A stretch of 64,000 bases of DNA from Streptomyces fodineus (GTDB lineage Bacteria > Actinomycetota > Actinomycetes > Streptomycetales > Streptomycetaceae), in NCBI RefSeq assembly GCF_001735805.1, contig NZ_CP017248.1:8556001-8620000 (forward strand), written 5' to 3'. The position numbers and the translations under genes are program-made. Shown here one piece after another: positions 26,470 to 36,265 of this stretch. The notes under the pieces are model-generated. The model ran no database searches. It saw only the letters and a list, made by a program, of their open reading frames with translations, and had not been told where the DNA came from. How positions within the stretch are numbered: position 1 is the stretch's first letter; the number at the start of each line of letters is the position of its first letter.

Positions 26470-26655
26470 GCGACGTCCGCTCGGCCCATGACGTTCCCGG
26501 TGGCAAGGATGTCTGCGGTCCCCGCATCAAGAAGACCCTGCCGGGATACGACTACGAGCACTACAGCCGGCTGGCCGGTCCCCTCACCCAGCCCGACCCC
26601 GCTCCGGTGGTGGCGCACCGGGCCGGGTGGTCGTACACCGCCCGCGTTGGGGTGG
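26470..26655 (+). other. Short unassigned coding-like fragment
   Basis: One frame reads VRSAHDVPGGKDVCGPRIKK, then TLPGYDYEHYSRLAGPL, with good codon bias but no start, no stop context and no recognisable family. It lies in a 429-base gap between the receptor-like gene and the methyltransferase and is probably a gene fragment. The rest of the gap (26245-26469) shows nothing. Confidence 0.25.
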
Positions 26656-26673
26656 GCCACGCGAACCGGTGCG

Positions 26674-27273
26674 TCACACGTGTTGGTGGAGGCGCAGCGG
26701 GGCGACGAGGCGTCCGCCCTCCGCGACCATGCCGATCCACGGCAGATCGCAGGCGCCGACCGTGACGATCACCGCGTCGAAGCCGCCTTCGGGAACGACA
26801 CCGGCGGGCAGATGTTCGGCGTCTGCGGTCCGGACACGGACACGGTCGTATCCGGCGGCAGCGAGGAGGCGGGTAGCACGGTCGGTGACGTCTGGGGCGA
26901 TGTCGACGGTGGTGAACTGTCCGCTCGGGCCGACCAGTTCGGCCATCAAGGTGGCGTTGCAACCGCCCGAGCCGACCTCCAGGACCCGGTGGCCGGCCCG
27001 GAGGCGGGCTGCTTCGAGCATGACGGCCTGCAGCCACGGTGCGCTGATGGCGCTGCTGATGCGGCCGTCGGGCGCGTACCGGGTAGGGATGATGTCATCG
27101 ACGTACGTGGTCTGCACGGGCACTTCCGGTGCGAAAGCATGGCGGGGAACCCTGCGTAGGGCGCCCTCGACGGCGGCGGTGCGGACGTGGCCAGCCGCTC
27201 GGAGCTGATCGACGAGCCGGTGCCGCAGCCTGCTGGGATCGTGTTCCTGCGCGGTGGTGGGAGGAGTCGTCAC
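26674..27273 (-). CDS. PCMT-like SAM methyltransferase, probably C-terminally truncated
   Basis: About 199 residues from GTG 27273, whose GTGA overlaps the stop of the upstream ABC gene, implying translational coupling. It resembles protein-L-isoaspartate methyltransferase-like proteins: VPRHAFAPEVPV, SSAISAPWLQAVMLEAARL, and SAM motif I VLEVGSGGCNATLMAEL near residue 98. It is closest in pattern to the FxLD-system methyltransferases of actinobacteria, which are about twice as long, and the frame stops right after GGRLVAPLRL. The C-terminal half is thus missing. Motif I has GSGGC where GxGTG is usual. Confidence 0.6.
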   Translation of the reverse strand: MTTPPTTAQEHDPSRLRHRLVDQLRAAGHVRTAAVEGALRRVPRHAFAPEVPVQTTYVDDIIPTRYAPDGRISSAISAPWLQAVMLEAARLRAGHRVLEVGSGGCNATLMAELVGPSGQFTTVDIAPDVTDRATRLLAAAGYDRVRVRTADAEHLPAGVVPEGGFDAVIVTVGACDLPWIGMVAEGGRLVAPLRLHQHV

Positions 27274-28520
27274 GCTGGGCCTTTAGAGCGGGTCATGCGG
27301 GGTCTGCGACGGTGGGGGAGCCCGGGGCGGGGGATGGTGCGCGCGGGGGCGTACTGGGCGGCTTGCGCGTCGAACATCGAGGCGTAGCGCCCTTTGGCGG
27401 CCATGAGTTCGTCGTGGCTGCCGTGTTCGACGAGTCGTCCGTGGTGCAGGACGTAGATGCGGTCGGCGTGACGGACGCCGGACATGCGTGGGTGACCCGG
27501 ACGACGGCCCGGTTCGGTGCGGCGAGTCGGCGGATGCGGCCGAATGCGGCGATCTCGGCTTCCGGGTCGAGGGCGGAGGTGGGCTCGTCGACGATGAGGA
27601 CGCCGTCGGCGTCCGCGGTGGAGCTGCGCCAGTGGGTTCGGGCGAGGCCGATCTTCTGCCATTCGCCGCCGGACAGTTCGCTCGCGCCGCGGAACATCCG
27701 GGCCAGCAGGCTGTGCAGGCCGTCGGGAAGTTCGGCGACGACCGGTCCGGCACCCGCGTAGTCGACGGATGGCCGGAGGTCGCCGGGACCGGCTTCCTGG
27801 GCGGGCCGGCCGATCCGGATGTTCAACGCCGCTGTCACGGGCCGGCGTTGGAAGTCCTGGGCGAGCAGCGCGACGCGGTCGAAGACCTCGGAGCGGTCCA
27901 GGGAGGCGATGTCGGCCTCGCCCCACCGTACGGTCCCGGTTTGCGGCAGTAGCAGGCCCGACAACACCTTCATCAGCGTGCTCTTGCCGGAGCCGTTCTC
28001 GCCGACCACTGCGGTGACCGAGCCCATGGGCGGGGTGAGGGACACCCCGTCCAGGGCGGGGGTTTCCCGGTCCGAGTAGCGGTAGCCGACCTGGTCGAGG
28101 ACGACTTGCTTCACCTCGGCCGGGACGGGATCGCCCCCACTGGGAATGGTGCGTCGTGCCGCCTCGTCCAGGAACCGGGCGTGGTCGCGGACGTAGAGGG
28201 ACTCCTCGTGCAGCTGGTCCACGTTCATCACCAGCGCGCCCAGGCTCGCCGAGCCGGACCGGACGGCGATGACGGCGATCCCGCCCACGGCCAGACACAT
28301 GTGCCCGCTCATGATCAGCACGAACATGGCCGCGGTCGTGGCGATCCGCTCGACCAACAGCTCCGGTCGGCCCGCCCGCGAGGTGGACCATCCGGCCAGG
28401 CCCGACTCGACCACGGCCGCTCCGGCGGCGGTGAGCAGTCCGGGCAGCACTGCGTGCAGCCGCTGCCCGGGGGAACCCGAGCCGAGCAGCGCGTGCATGA
28501 CGGCGTTGACCGCGAGCAAC
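27270..28520 (-). pseudogene. ABC transporter (permease-ATPase), 5' truncated and frameshifted
   Basis: The frame ending near 27490 carries a partial membrane domain with two or three helices, then a full nucleotide-binding domain: Walker A VGENGSGKST, signature ELSGGEWQKIGLAR, Walker B LIVDEPTSALD. Immediately after VVRVTH the frame is lost, and MSGVRHADRIYVLHHGRLVE continues in the next frame to the stop at 27270. One base missing at about 27486-27492 (CAC-GCATG instead of CACCGCATG) explains it. The N-terminal membrane helices are also missing at ~28520. It is of exporter type and coupled to the methyltransferase gene. Confidence 0.7.
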
Positions 28521-28844
28521 CCGCATCAGGGTGTTGTGCCCGGCATCGACGACGACCTTGACGACGTTGTGGTCCAGGACGGCACCGGCGTCGTCCAGCT
28601 CCGTGTACGCGTTCACCGCCAGGGTTCCGGGTGCCAGGTGCTCCATGGCATCGGAAACGGCGTCGATCGCGGCGGGGGAGATGAACGGCTCGTCGCCCTG
28701 GACGTTGATGTACGCGTCGGCGGGCAGGCGTTCCGCGCACTCCGCGACGCGGTCTGTGCCGGTGAGGTGTTCCCCGGTCCGCACGCACTCGATGCCCAGG
28801 CGGTGGCATACCTCCTCGATGCGCTCGTCATCGGTGGCGACCAC
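28520..28844 (-). pseudogene. Fragment of a CMP-Kdo-synthetase-like cytidylyltransferase
   Basis: The frame begins VATDDERIEEVCHRLGIECV and contains HLTGTDRVAECAE and INVQGDEPFI, hallmark motifs of 3-deoxy-manno-octulosonate cytidylyltransferase (KdsB) relatives. The N-terminal nucleotide-binding loop (normally IPAR.GSTR) is absent upstream, and the C-terminal third is lost where the ABC fragment begins. In Gram-positive actinomycetes such genes belong to unusual sugar or secondary-metabolite pathways. Only this internal piece remains. Confidence 0.6.
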
Positions 28845-28908
28845 ATGATCGCTGCGTCCATCGCCGGAGAACGGACGCGGAGTCCCCCGCGCTGCAACCG
28901 TTTCTGTG

Positions 28909-29811
28909 TCAGTTGGTGTTCAGCGTCGAGATGATCGTGTCGCGGAGCCAGCGATGTGCGGCGTCGTCGTCCAGGCGGGGGTGCCAGGACATCGCGTAGC
29001 TCATCGGGCCGATCTCGTCCGGTGCCGGGATGACGGTGGTGATGCCCGGGGCCGCGTTCTGGATGGCGAACCTCGTCGGGAGGGTCGCCACCAGCGAGGT
29101 CCCCGGGACCATGCTGGCGGCCGCTGCGTGGTAGGGCACGGTCACGCTCGCCCGCCTCGGCCTGCCCAGCGATTCCAGGCGGCGGTCGACGTGTCCTTGC
29201 CGTCCGTCAGTGACGTCGATGACGATGTGGGCGCAGTCCAGGTAGTCCTCCAGCGACATGGCGGAGCACTGCGCCAGCGGGTGGTGGCTGGAGATCAGAC
29301 AGGAGTATCCCTCCTCGAACAGCACGTGCGAGCGCAGTGGCGGTGGTGGCGTGCCGCCGTGGATCAGCAGGTCGACCATGCCGTGCTCGGCGTCGGCGAA
29401 CACGGCATGGTGCCAGCGGGAGAAGAGCACCGTCGAGCCGGGCGACTGCTCGAATACCCGTCCGAGCAGCGGCCCGCTGAGTAGGGAGACGGTGTAGTCG
29501 GTTCCGGCCAGCCGGAACGCGCGTGCCGACGTGGCCGGGTCGAACGTCTCTCCGGAAAAGACGTGCTCCAGGCGCGGGAGTGCCTGCTGCAACTCGGCCT
29601 GGATGCGCTCGGCCCGCGGGGTGAGCTGGTACCCGCCGGGACCGCGCACGAGTAGCTCGTCGCCGAGGGTGGCGCGCAGGCGTTGCAGTGCCCGGCTCAT
29701 CGACGGCTGGGTCGTGTGCAGCCGGGCCGCCGCACGGGAGACGTGCCGTTCTTCGAGCAGCGCGTGCAGCGGGGCCAGGAGGTTCAGGTCGACCGACTCT
29801 ATACGTGGCAC
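28909..29811 (-). CDS. LysR-family transcriptional regulator
   Basis: About 300 residues from GTG 29811 (VPRIESVDLNLLAPLHALLE). The winged helix-turn-helix occupies residues ~6-65 (HVSRAAARLHTTQPSMSRAL), and the effector-binding domain ~90-300. Length is standard for the family. It is divergent from the esterase-dehydrogenase operon at 29873, and the 61-base gap holds palindromes suited to a LysR-type activator. It probably autoregulates and activates the divergent operon. Confidence 0.88.
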   Translation of the reverse strand: MPRIESVDLNLLAPLHALLEERHVSRAAARLHTTQPSMSRALQRLRATLGDELLVRGPGGYQLTPRAERIQAELQQALPRLEHVFSGETFDPATSARAFRLAGTDYTVSLLSGPLLGRVFEQSPGSTVLFSRWHHAVFADAEHGMVDLLIHGGTPPPPLRSHVLFEEGYSCLISSHHPLAQCSAMSLEDYLDCAHIVIDVTDGRQGHVDRRLESLGRPRRASVTVPYHAAAASMVPGTSLVATLPTRFAIQNAAPGITTVIPAPDEIGPMSYAMSWHPRLDDDAAHRWLRDTIISTLNTN

Positions 29812-29847
29812 GCATACAGCGTATGCAGAATATGGCATTGTTGCATA
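29812..29847. promoter_or_regulatory. LysR-type operator between regulator and esterase operon
   Basis: GCATACAGCGTATGC (29812-29826) has perfect 6-bp arms and starts one base from the regulator's start codon. TATGCA at 29822-29827 and TGCATA at 29842-29847 form a second inverted pair. The two interlocking sites resemble the recognition and activation half-sites of LysR promoters. Confidence 0.6.
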
Positions 29848-29872
29848 CTCCCTGGCGAAGGACGCTGGGTGC

Positions 29873-30784
29873 ATGAGTAGAGAACAGCGCGAAGCGCTCG
29901 ACACCCTGTTCCGCAGCGGCCCGCTGGAGATCGGTGCCGACCACCTGGAGCAGCGCGAGGTCTTCACGCGCATGCTGACCTCCCGCCCGCTGCCCGACGA
30001 CGTGATCCTCACCCCCGGCAGCCTCGGCGGTGTCTCGGTGCTGGAGATCGGCATCGACGGCGTCGCCCCGAAAGGCACTCTGCTGTGGTTCCACGGCGGC
30101 TTCTACGTCTTCGGCTCGGCCCGCACATCGGCCGCTCTCGCCTCGAACGTCGCCCGACGGACCGGCATGAAGGTCATCTCGGTCGACTACCGGCTCGCAC
30201 CCGAGCACCCCCACCCGGCCGCGCTGGAGGACGCCCTGGCCGTCTACCGCGCCGTGCTCGACGAGAGCGGGGACCCCGGCCCGGCAGGTGTCGCCGTGGT
30301 CGGTGAGTCCGCCGGCGCAGGCCTGGCCGCGGCACTGCTGGTCTCCGCCCGTGAACACAACCTCCCGATGCCGGCCGCGGGCATCCTGTTCTCGCCGTAC
30401 GCGGACCTGACGCTGACCGGGGCGAGCATGACGACCAAGACCGCGGTCGACCCGTCGTTCAGCCCGGAGGCCATCGCGGTCCGGGTCAAGGACTACGTGG
30501 GCGCCGCCGACGCTTCGGATCCGCTGATCAGCCCCGTGTTCGCCGACCTGCGCGGCCTGCCGCCGCTGCTGATCCAGGCCGGGTCGAACGAGCTGCTGCT
30601 CGACGACGCGGTCAGGCTCGCAGCGCGCGCCGCCGCGGATGACGTCCTGGTCACCCTCGAGGTCACTCCTGGTGTCCCGCACCTGTTCCAGGCATTCGCT
30701 GCGATGCTGGAGGAAGGCGAGGCCGCGCTGCAGCGGGTGAGCGACTTCCTGGCCGCGGCGTTCACCTCCGGGGCTTGCCGATGA
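29873..30784 (+). CDS. HSL-family alpha/beta hydrolase (Abhydrolase_3)
   Basis: About 303 residues. Motifs of the hormone-sensitive-lipase group are complete: oxyanion HGGFYVFG near residue 73, nucleophile GESAGAG near 146, acid residue region DASDPLISP near 222, and His in GVPHLFQAF near 265. Similar enzymes hydrolyse short-chain esters or lactones, including MlhB-like lactone hydrolases. Its stop overlaps the next ATG as ATGA (30781-30784), so it heads a three-gene operon with an alcohol/quinone reductase and an aldehyde dehydrogenase. A pathway converting an ester or lactone to alcohol, aldehyde and acid is inferred. Confidence 0.85.
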   Translation: MSREQREALDTLFRSGPLEIGADHLEQREVFTRMLTSRPLPDDVILTPGSLGGVSVLEIGIDGVAPKGTLLWFHGGFYVFGSARTSAALASNVARRTGMKVISVDYRLAPEHPHPAALEDALAVYRAVLDESGDPGPAGVAVVGESAGAGLAAALLVSAREHNLPMPAAGILFSPYADLTLTGASMTTKTAVDPSFSPEAIAVRVKDYVGAADASDPLISPVFADLRGLPPLLIQAGSNELLLDDAVRLAARAAADDVLVTLEVTPGVPHLFQAFAAMLEEGEAALQRVSDFLAAAFTSGACR

Positions 30785-31676
30785 CCGCGACGATGCGTGC
30801 GGTGCGGTTCGACCGTTACGGTGGTCTGGAAGTCCTCTGCCTTGCCGACCTCGAAGTGCCCCTGCGCGGGCCCGGGCCAGGTGCTGGTCAAGGTCGAAGC
30901 GGCGGGGATCAACCCCGGTGAGGCCGCGATCCGCTCCGGCGCGCTGGCCGAACGTTTCCCCGCGACGTTCCCCTCCGGTCAGGGCAGCGATTTCGCGGGC
31001 GTGGTGGTCGGCACCGGGGCCGAGGTGCTCGGCTGGACGTGGGACCGGGCGAGCCACGCCGAGTTCGTTCTCGTGCCTGAGACTCAGGTGGTGCCCAAGC
31101 CGGCCGCGCTCGGCTGGGAAGAGGCCGGGTCGCTGTACGTCGCGGGCGCCACCGCGTTCGCCGCCACGAAAGCGGTCGGCGTGGGCGAGGGCGAGGTGGT
31201 GGCCGTCTCGGCCGCGGCCGGCGGCGTGGGCAGCATCGCCGTCCAGCTGCTGCGCCACTCCGGTGCCACGGTGCTCGCCATCGCGTCCAAGGCCCACCAC
31301 GCCTGGCTGGCGGGCAAGGGCGCGATCCCCATCGCTTACGGCCCCGACCTGCGCCGTGACTTGGCGGCGCACCGCATCGACGCGTTCATCGACCTGCACG
31401 GGCCGGCCTACCTGGACCTGGCGGTGCAGCTCGGCATCCCGCCGTCCCGCATCAACACGATCATCGCCTTCGACAAGGCCGCCGAGATCGGCGCCCGCAC
31501 CGACGGCAGCATGGCCGGCACCTGCCGAGAAGTCCTCTCCCACCTGGCCGAACTCGCCGCAACCGGCCGACTTGAACTCCCGATCGCCGCCACGTTCCCA
31601 CTCGCCGACGTCCGGCGCGCCTTCGAGCTCGTCGAAGCCCGCCACACCCATGGAAAAGGTTGTCCTGCTGCCATGA
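30781..31676 (+). pseudogene. Medium-chain dehydrogenase/quinone oxidoreductase, two frameshifts
   Basis: The N-terminus MTATMRAVRFDRYGGLEVL runs in one frame to about 30868, where an extra G in GGG shifts the reading to GPGQVLVKVEAAGINPGEA. The body continues with GQGSDFAGVV, the NADPH motif AAAGGVGSIAVQLL and LVEARHTHGK. A second extra G at 31658-31659 shifts away the expected final KVVLLP, whose TGA overlaps the ATG of the next gene. The corrected protein would be ~298 residues of the zinc-independent quinone-reductase type. Either a broken gene or sequence error. Confidence 0.72.
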
Positions 31677-33149
31677 CGGTCACCGCCACCCGCTGGTCCT
31701 CCGACCGCGCCGAGGACCGTTTCACGGTCGAGAATCCCGGCACCGGCGGCGTGATCACCACGGTCCAGGGAGGCGGCGTCCCCGAGATCGACGCCGCCGT
31801 CCAGGCTGCCCACCGTGCGTTCACCCGGGACTGGAGGTGGCGTGCCCCGTCCGAACGCGCCCAACTGCTCCTGCGCGGCGCCGAAGTCCTCGCCGCCCAC
31901 GCCGACGAACTCGCCGAGCTCGTGTCACGGGAGAACGGCAAGCCCGTCGCCGACGCGCGGTTGCACGCGTGTCGGGTTCCTGACCGGGGTGTTCCGGTTC
32001 TTCGGGGCGCTGGCCGACAAACTGCCCGGCGAGTTCTACGACTCCGGGAACATCTACACCTCCACCGTCCGCGAGCCGCTGGGCGTGGTCGGCGGGATCA
32101 TCCCGTTCAACTGGCCGCCGATCCACACCGGCGGGAAGATCGCCCCGGCACTCGCAGCGGGCAACACCGTCGTACTCAAGCCCGGCGGGCAGGCCCCGCT
32201 GACCGTGATGCGCATCGTGGACCTGCTCAACACCGTGCTGCCACCGGACGTCCTGCACGTCGTACCGGGTACGGGCCCTGTCGCCGGGCAGGCGCTGGTC
32301 GCACACCCGCTCGTGCGGATGGTCTCGTTCACCGGTTCGACCGCCACCGGCAGAGCGGTCGCCCACGCGGCGGCCGACCGGGTGGCCCCGGCACTGCTGG
32401 AGCTCGGCGGGAAGAACGCGTTCATCGTCTTCCCCAACGCCGACCTGGACCTCGCGGCGCGTGACGCGCTCGACGGCGGATTCTCCAACAAAGGCGAGGC
32501 ATGCACCGCGGCGTCCCGGGTTTTGGTGCCCCAGGATATTCACGACGCCTTCGTCGCCCGCCTGGCCGCCGGGGTTGACGCGCTGCGCACAGGCCACGGC
32601 GCGGACCCAGCCACGCACGTCGGACCGGTGGTCTCCCAAGCGCAGCAGCAGCGGGTGCTCGACTACATCCGCATCGGCCAGGCCGAAGGCGCCACGGTCG
32701 CAGCCCAAGGCGCCCTGCCCGCCGACCCTGCACTTGCGCAGGGGTTCTTCGTCCCGCCGACGCTGTTCACCGGAGTGACCCGCAACATGCGCATCGCGAC
32801 CGAGGAGATCTTCGGCCCGGTGGTCACGGTCACCGCGTTCTCCTCGGAGGACGAGGCCGTCGAGATCGCCAACGAATCGGACTACGGACTGCTGGCCGGC
32901 GTCTACAGCCGCGACAGCGCGACCGCGTTCCGGGTGGCCAGGCGGCTGGAGGTGGGGATGGTGTTCGTCAACAACTACTTCCGCGGCATCCTCGGCACCC
33001 CCTTCGGAGGCACCAAGCACAGCGGCTACGGGCGCGAGCACGCCGTCGAAACCCTGCGTGAATTCACCTACCCCAAGATGATCCGCTTCCCCACGGGTCT
33101 GGCCTCCATCCCGCAGTGGCGCGCCGTCACCGACATCTACGGTTCCTGA
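31673..33149 (+). pseudogene. Aldehyde dehydrogenase, one frameshift near residue 97
   Basis: From ATG 31673 the frame gives MTVTATRWSSDRAEDRF to SRENGKPVADARLHA. After one surplus base at about 31965-31976 the next frame gives VGFLTGVFRFFGALADKLPG and a complete catalytic domain: PFNWPP, SFTGSTATG, the Glu in LELGGKN, the catalytic Cys in NKGEACTAASR, and EEIFGPVV. Corrected length is ~490 residues, typical for NAD(P)-dependent aldehyde dehydrogenases oxidising aldehydes to acids. All catalytic residues lie after the shift. Confidence 0.8.
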
Positions 33150-33463
33150 GCTTGGAGTCCGGTGCGATGTCGCGTGCACGCTGCGAATTCTCGACGTCGT
33201 TGTGACGCGATCGCTGGAGGGCGTGAATCCCTTATGGCGGCCGCAGAAGTGTTGCGGGCGGTGATGTGCGAGCCTGCGCCTGGAGTGGGTGGGGGCGGAT
33301 CCCCGCCGCGAGCCGACTGTCACAGCCGATTCTTTCCTGAGCAGGAGGCACGGGCCGCCGGCCGTGACGTCGTTTGGCGCTCTGGGCGCCCGAACGCTGC
33401 GCGGCGAGCCGAGAAAGTGGTGCTGACCTGGTCTTTTGCACGACCCGCGCAGGCCGGCAGCTT

Positions 33464-33493
33464 CCGATGACTCATCATGCGGAGTGCGTTGCC
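33464..33493 (+). repeat. Dispersed repeat, copy A
   Basis: CCGATGACTCATCATGCGGA followed by GTGCGTTGCC matches the opening of the longer repeats at 43015 and 48541. Only the first ~30 bases are shared here. Confidence 0.5.
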
Positions 33494-33513
33494 ACCCCAG
33501 CCTGCTGGGGTGG
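33492..33513. terminator. Hairpin between the dehydrogenase operon and RNase J gene
   Basis: CCACCCCAGC and GCTGGGGTGG form a 10-bp perfect inverted repeat around CT (9 bp with a four-base loop). It lies between convergent genes and could terminate both. The surrounding gap 33150-33588 shows no gene. Confidence 0.55.
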
Positions 33514-33588
33514 CTGCTGACTCCCGTGCCCGGCCTCGATGCCGGCGGGGCCGCGGCCGGAACCGGGACCGTGCTGCCGGGCTGCGGC

Positions 33589-35274
33589 TCAGGCGTCGAT
33601 GATGACGGGGATGATGAGGGGCTTGCGGCGGTGGGTGCGGAACGCCCAGTTCGCCACGGCGCGGGCGACGAGTTGTTCGAGTTGGTGCGCGTCCCCGACG
33701 CCTTCCTCGGCCGCGGTGGCCAGGGTCTTCTCGATGACGGGGATGACCGGCTCGAAGGTGGCGTCGTCGTGGACGAAGCCCCGGGCCAGGAAGTCGGGGG
33801 CCTCGGCGAGGGCGCCGGTGTCTGCGTCGACGATCGCCACCACTGTGACCACGCCTTCGGCGGCGAGGGTGAGGCGGTCCTTGAGGGACGCTTCGGTGGC
33901 GCCGCCGACTTCCATGCCGTCCACGTAGACGTTGCCGGCGGGGACCTTGCCGGTGATGGACGCGCGCCCGTCGACCAGGTCGACGACGACGCCGTCCTCG
34001 GCGAGGACGACCCGTTCGGGGTCGACACCGGTACGGATGGCGAGGTCGCCGTTGGCTCGCAGGTGGCGCCATTCGCCGTGCACGGGCATGACGTTGCGGG
34101 GTTTGACGATGTTGTAGCAGTAGACGAGTTCGCCGGCGCTGGCGTGCCCGGAGACGTGCACCTTGGCGTTGCCCTTGTGGACCACGTGGGCGCCCCACCG
34201 GGTGAGTCCGTTGATCACCCGGTAGATGGCGTTCTCGTTGCCGGGGATGAGGGAGCTGGCGAGCAGGACGGTGTCGCCCTTGCCGATGCGGATCATGTGG
34301 TCGCGGTTGGCCATCCGTGACAGCGCGGCCATCGGTTCGCCCTGGGAGCCGGTGCACACCAGAGTGATCTTGTGGTCCGGGAGCTTTTCCAGCTCCTTCG
34401 TGCTCACGACCAGACCGGAGGGGACCTTCAGATAGCCCAGGTCACGGGCGATGCCCATGTTGCGGACCATCGACCGGCCGACGAAGGCGACCTTGCGGCC
34501 GTGCTGGTGGGCGGCGTCCAGGACCTGCTGGATGCGGTGCACGTGGCTGGCGAAGCTGGAGACGATGACCCGGCGCGGCGCGGTGCGCATCACCTGCTCG
34601 ATCGCCGGGTTCAGCTCTCGCTCGGAGGTGGTGAAGCCGGGCACTTCGGCGTTGGTGGAGTCGGTGAGGAACAGGTCCACGCCCTCCTCGCCGAGGCGGG
34701 CGAAGGCGCGCAGATCGGTGATGCGGTCGTCGAGAGGGAACTGGTCCATCTTGAAGTCGCCGGTGTGCAGCACCATCCCGGCCCTGGTGCGGATAGCGAC
34801 CGCGAGGCTGTCGGGGATGGAGTGGTTGACCGCCACGAACTCGCAGTCGAAGGGCCCGAAGCCACGCCGGTCGCCCTCCCGCACCGGCACCGTGCGCGGC
34901 CGGATTCCGTGTTCCTTGAGCTTGGCCTCCAGGAAGGCCAGCGTCAGCTTGGAGCCGACGACGGGAATGTCGGACCGCTCGCGCAGCAGGTACGGCACGC
35001 CGCCGATGTGGTCCTCGTGGCCGTGGGTGAGGACCACGGCCACGATGTCGTCCAGCCGGTCCCGGATCGAGGTGAAGTCCGGCAGGATCACGTCCACGCC
35101 GGGCTGGGTCTCCTCGGGGAACAGCACGCCGCAGTCGACGATCAGGAGCTTGCCCGCGTGCTCGAAGACGGTCATGTTGCGGCCGATCTCACCCAGGCCG
35201 CCCAGGGCGATGACCCGCAGCCCTCCTTCGGGAAGGGGTGGGGCGGCTTTCAGCTCGGGGTGCGGATGACTCAT
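33589..35274 (-). CDS. rnj: Ribonuclease J (metallo-beta-lactamase/beta-CASP)
   Basis: About 561 residues from ATG 35274 (MSHPHPELKAAPPLPEGG). The metal-binding HGHEDH motif is near residue 84, followed by HTGDFK and the beta-CASP elements (SSFASHVHRIQQ, GHASAGELVYCYN, PVHGEWRHL). RNase J combines 5'-3' exonuclease and endonuclease activity in mRNA decay and rRNA maturation. It is full length and intact although surrounded by broken genes. Streptomycetes normally have one housekeeping RNase J next to dapA; dapA is absent here, so this may be an additional copy, which the window cannot settle. Confidence 0.9.
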   Translation of the reverse strand: MSHPHPELKAAPPLPEGGLRVIALGGLGEIGRNMTVFEHAGKLLIVDCGVLFPEETQPGVDVILPDFTSIRDRLDDIVAVVLTHGHEDHIGGVPYLLRERSDIPVVGSKLTLAFLEAKLKEHGIRPRTVPVREGDRRGFGPFDCEFVAVNHSIPDSLAVAIRTRAGMVLHTGDFKMDQFPLDDRITDLRAFARLGEEGVDLFLTDSTNAEVPGFTTSERELNPAIEQVMRTAPRRVIVSSFASHVHRIQQVLDAAHQHGRKVAFVGRSMVRNMGIARDLGYLKVPSGLVVSTKELEKLPDHKITLVCTGSQGEPMAALSRMANRDHMIRIGKGDTVLLASSLIPGNENAIYRVINGLTRWGAHVVHKGNAKVHVSGHASAGELVYCYNIVKPRNVMPVHGEWRHLRANGDLAIRTGVDPERVVLAEDGVVVDLVDGRASITGKVPAGNVYVDGMEVGGATEASLKDRLTLAAEGVVTVVAIVDADTGALAEAPDFLARGFVHDDATFEPVIPVIEKTLATAAEEGVGDAHQLEQLVARAVANWAFRTHRRKPLIIPVIIDA

Positions 35275-35615
35275 ACCCTGACGGTACCCGGAGAGCGGGA
35301 AGGGATGATCCATTGCCCGTGCGATCTCTTTTCCCCGACGGAGCGGGATACTCGCAGCGGGTGCCTCGGCACGATCGGATCACGCCGGCGGCCGGAACGG
35401 ACAGGGGGCCCTCAGCGTTCCTCGGGGCGAGGTCGGCTCCTCGATCATCCTGCGGCGTCAGCGAACGCCTGGAGTGCCCGCAGCGGGCGGCACCACTCGG
35501 CCACCTGTCGCGGATCGACCCGAACGCTGGCACAAGCCCTAAGCTGTCGATCATCTGTGTTGCGACAACGCCTGGAATGCACCCACTCTTGGCCACACGG
35601 TGTACCCGCTCGGGA
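35275..35615. other. Gap without supported gene
   Basis: Contains the RNase J upstream region and DNA with scattered short frames in both directions; no family resemblance or structure was found. Confidence 0.35.
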
Positions 35616-35619
35616 CTCC

Positions 35620-36090
35620 ATGCGTTGAAGCCCTGCTTCCGCCGACGCCCGCCCCGGCCCGCAGCCGCTCGGCTGGCCGCCACCGCGCCCGCGGTTGGCG
35701 TTTTCTCCTGCGGTCCGGGCCGGTCTGCCGAGACGACCAGGGCGGCGAGGAGCGTGGTGACCGGGACCGAGGCGACCAGGCCGATCGATCCGACCAGAGT
35801 GCGTACGATCTCCTCGGCGACCAGTTCGCTGTTGGCGACCGGCCCACGCCGCTCTGCGCGATCGAGAAGAGCAGTAGCGGCGGCAGCGCGGCACCGGCGT
35901 AGGCGAGGACGTGGGTGTTGACCACGGAGGCGATGTGGTCGCGGCCGATGCGGATGCCCGCCCGGATTAGCCCCCGCCAGCCCATCGACGGGTTGGCGTC
36001 GTGCAGCTCCCAGACGGCTGACGTCTGGGTCACCGTGACATCGTCAGTGATAGCGGGTGATACGGCGAGGCCCGCCAGAAGCCGTTCCGA
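35620..36090 (-). pseudogene. C-terminal fragment of a YibE/F-family membrane protein
   Basis: From about 36090 the minus strand encodes LLAGLAVSPAITDDVTVTQT, SAVWELHDANPSMGWRGLIR, IGRDHIASVVNTHVLAYAGA and then LPPLLLFSIAQ, the conserved C-terminal half of YibE/F proteins. After SGVG one base is missing in a C3 run (35843-35845 on the plus strand), and NSELVAEEIVRTLVGSIGLV with VPVTTLLAALVV continues in the next frame. The N-terminal ~250 residues are absent. Confidence 0.65.
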
Positions 36091-36265
36091 CGGGGACCTC
36101 CGCGCGGACCCGTGAGACGCCGAAGCTGCTCCGGCGCGCTTCGGCGCGGCTTCGGCGTGAGATCGGTTGCGCTCGCACGAGTGGTTCCCGGGAGCGGTGC
36201 AGGAACGCCTGCCGAGCAGCCGACCCGCAGCGGGAAGGCGCTCCCCGGTGCGAAATACTCTCCCG

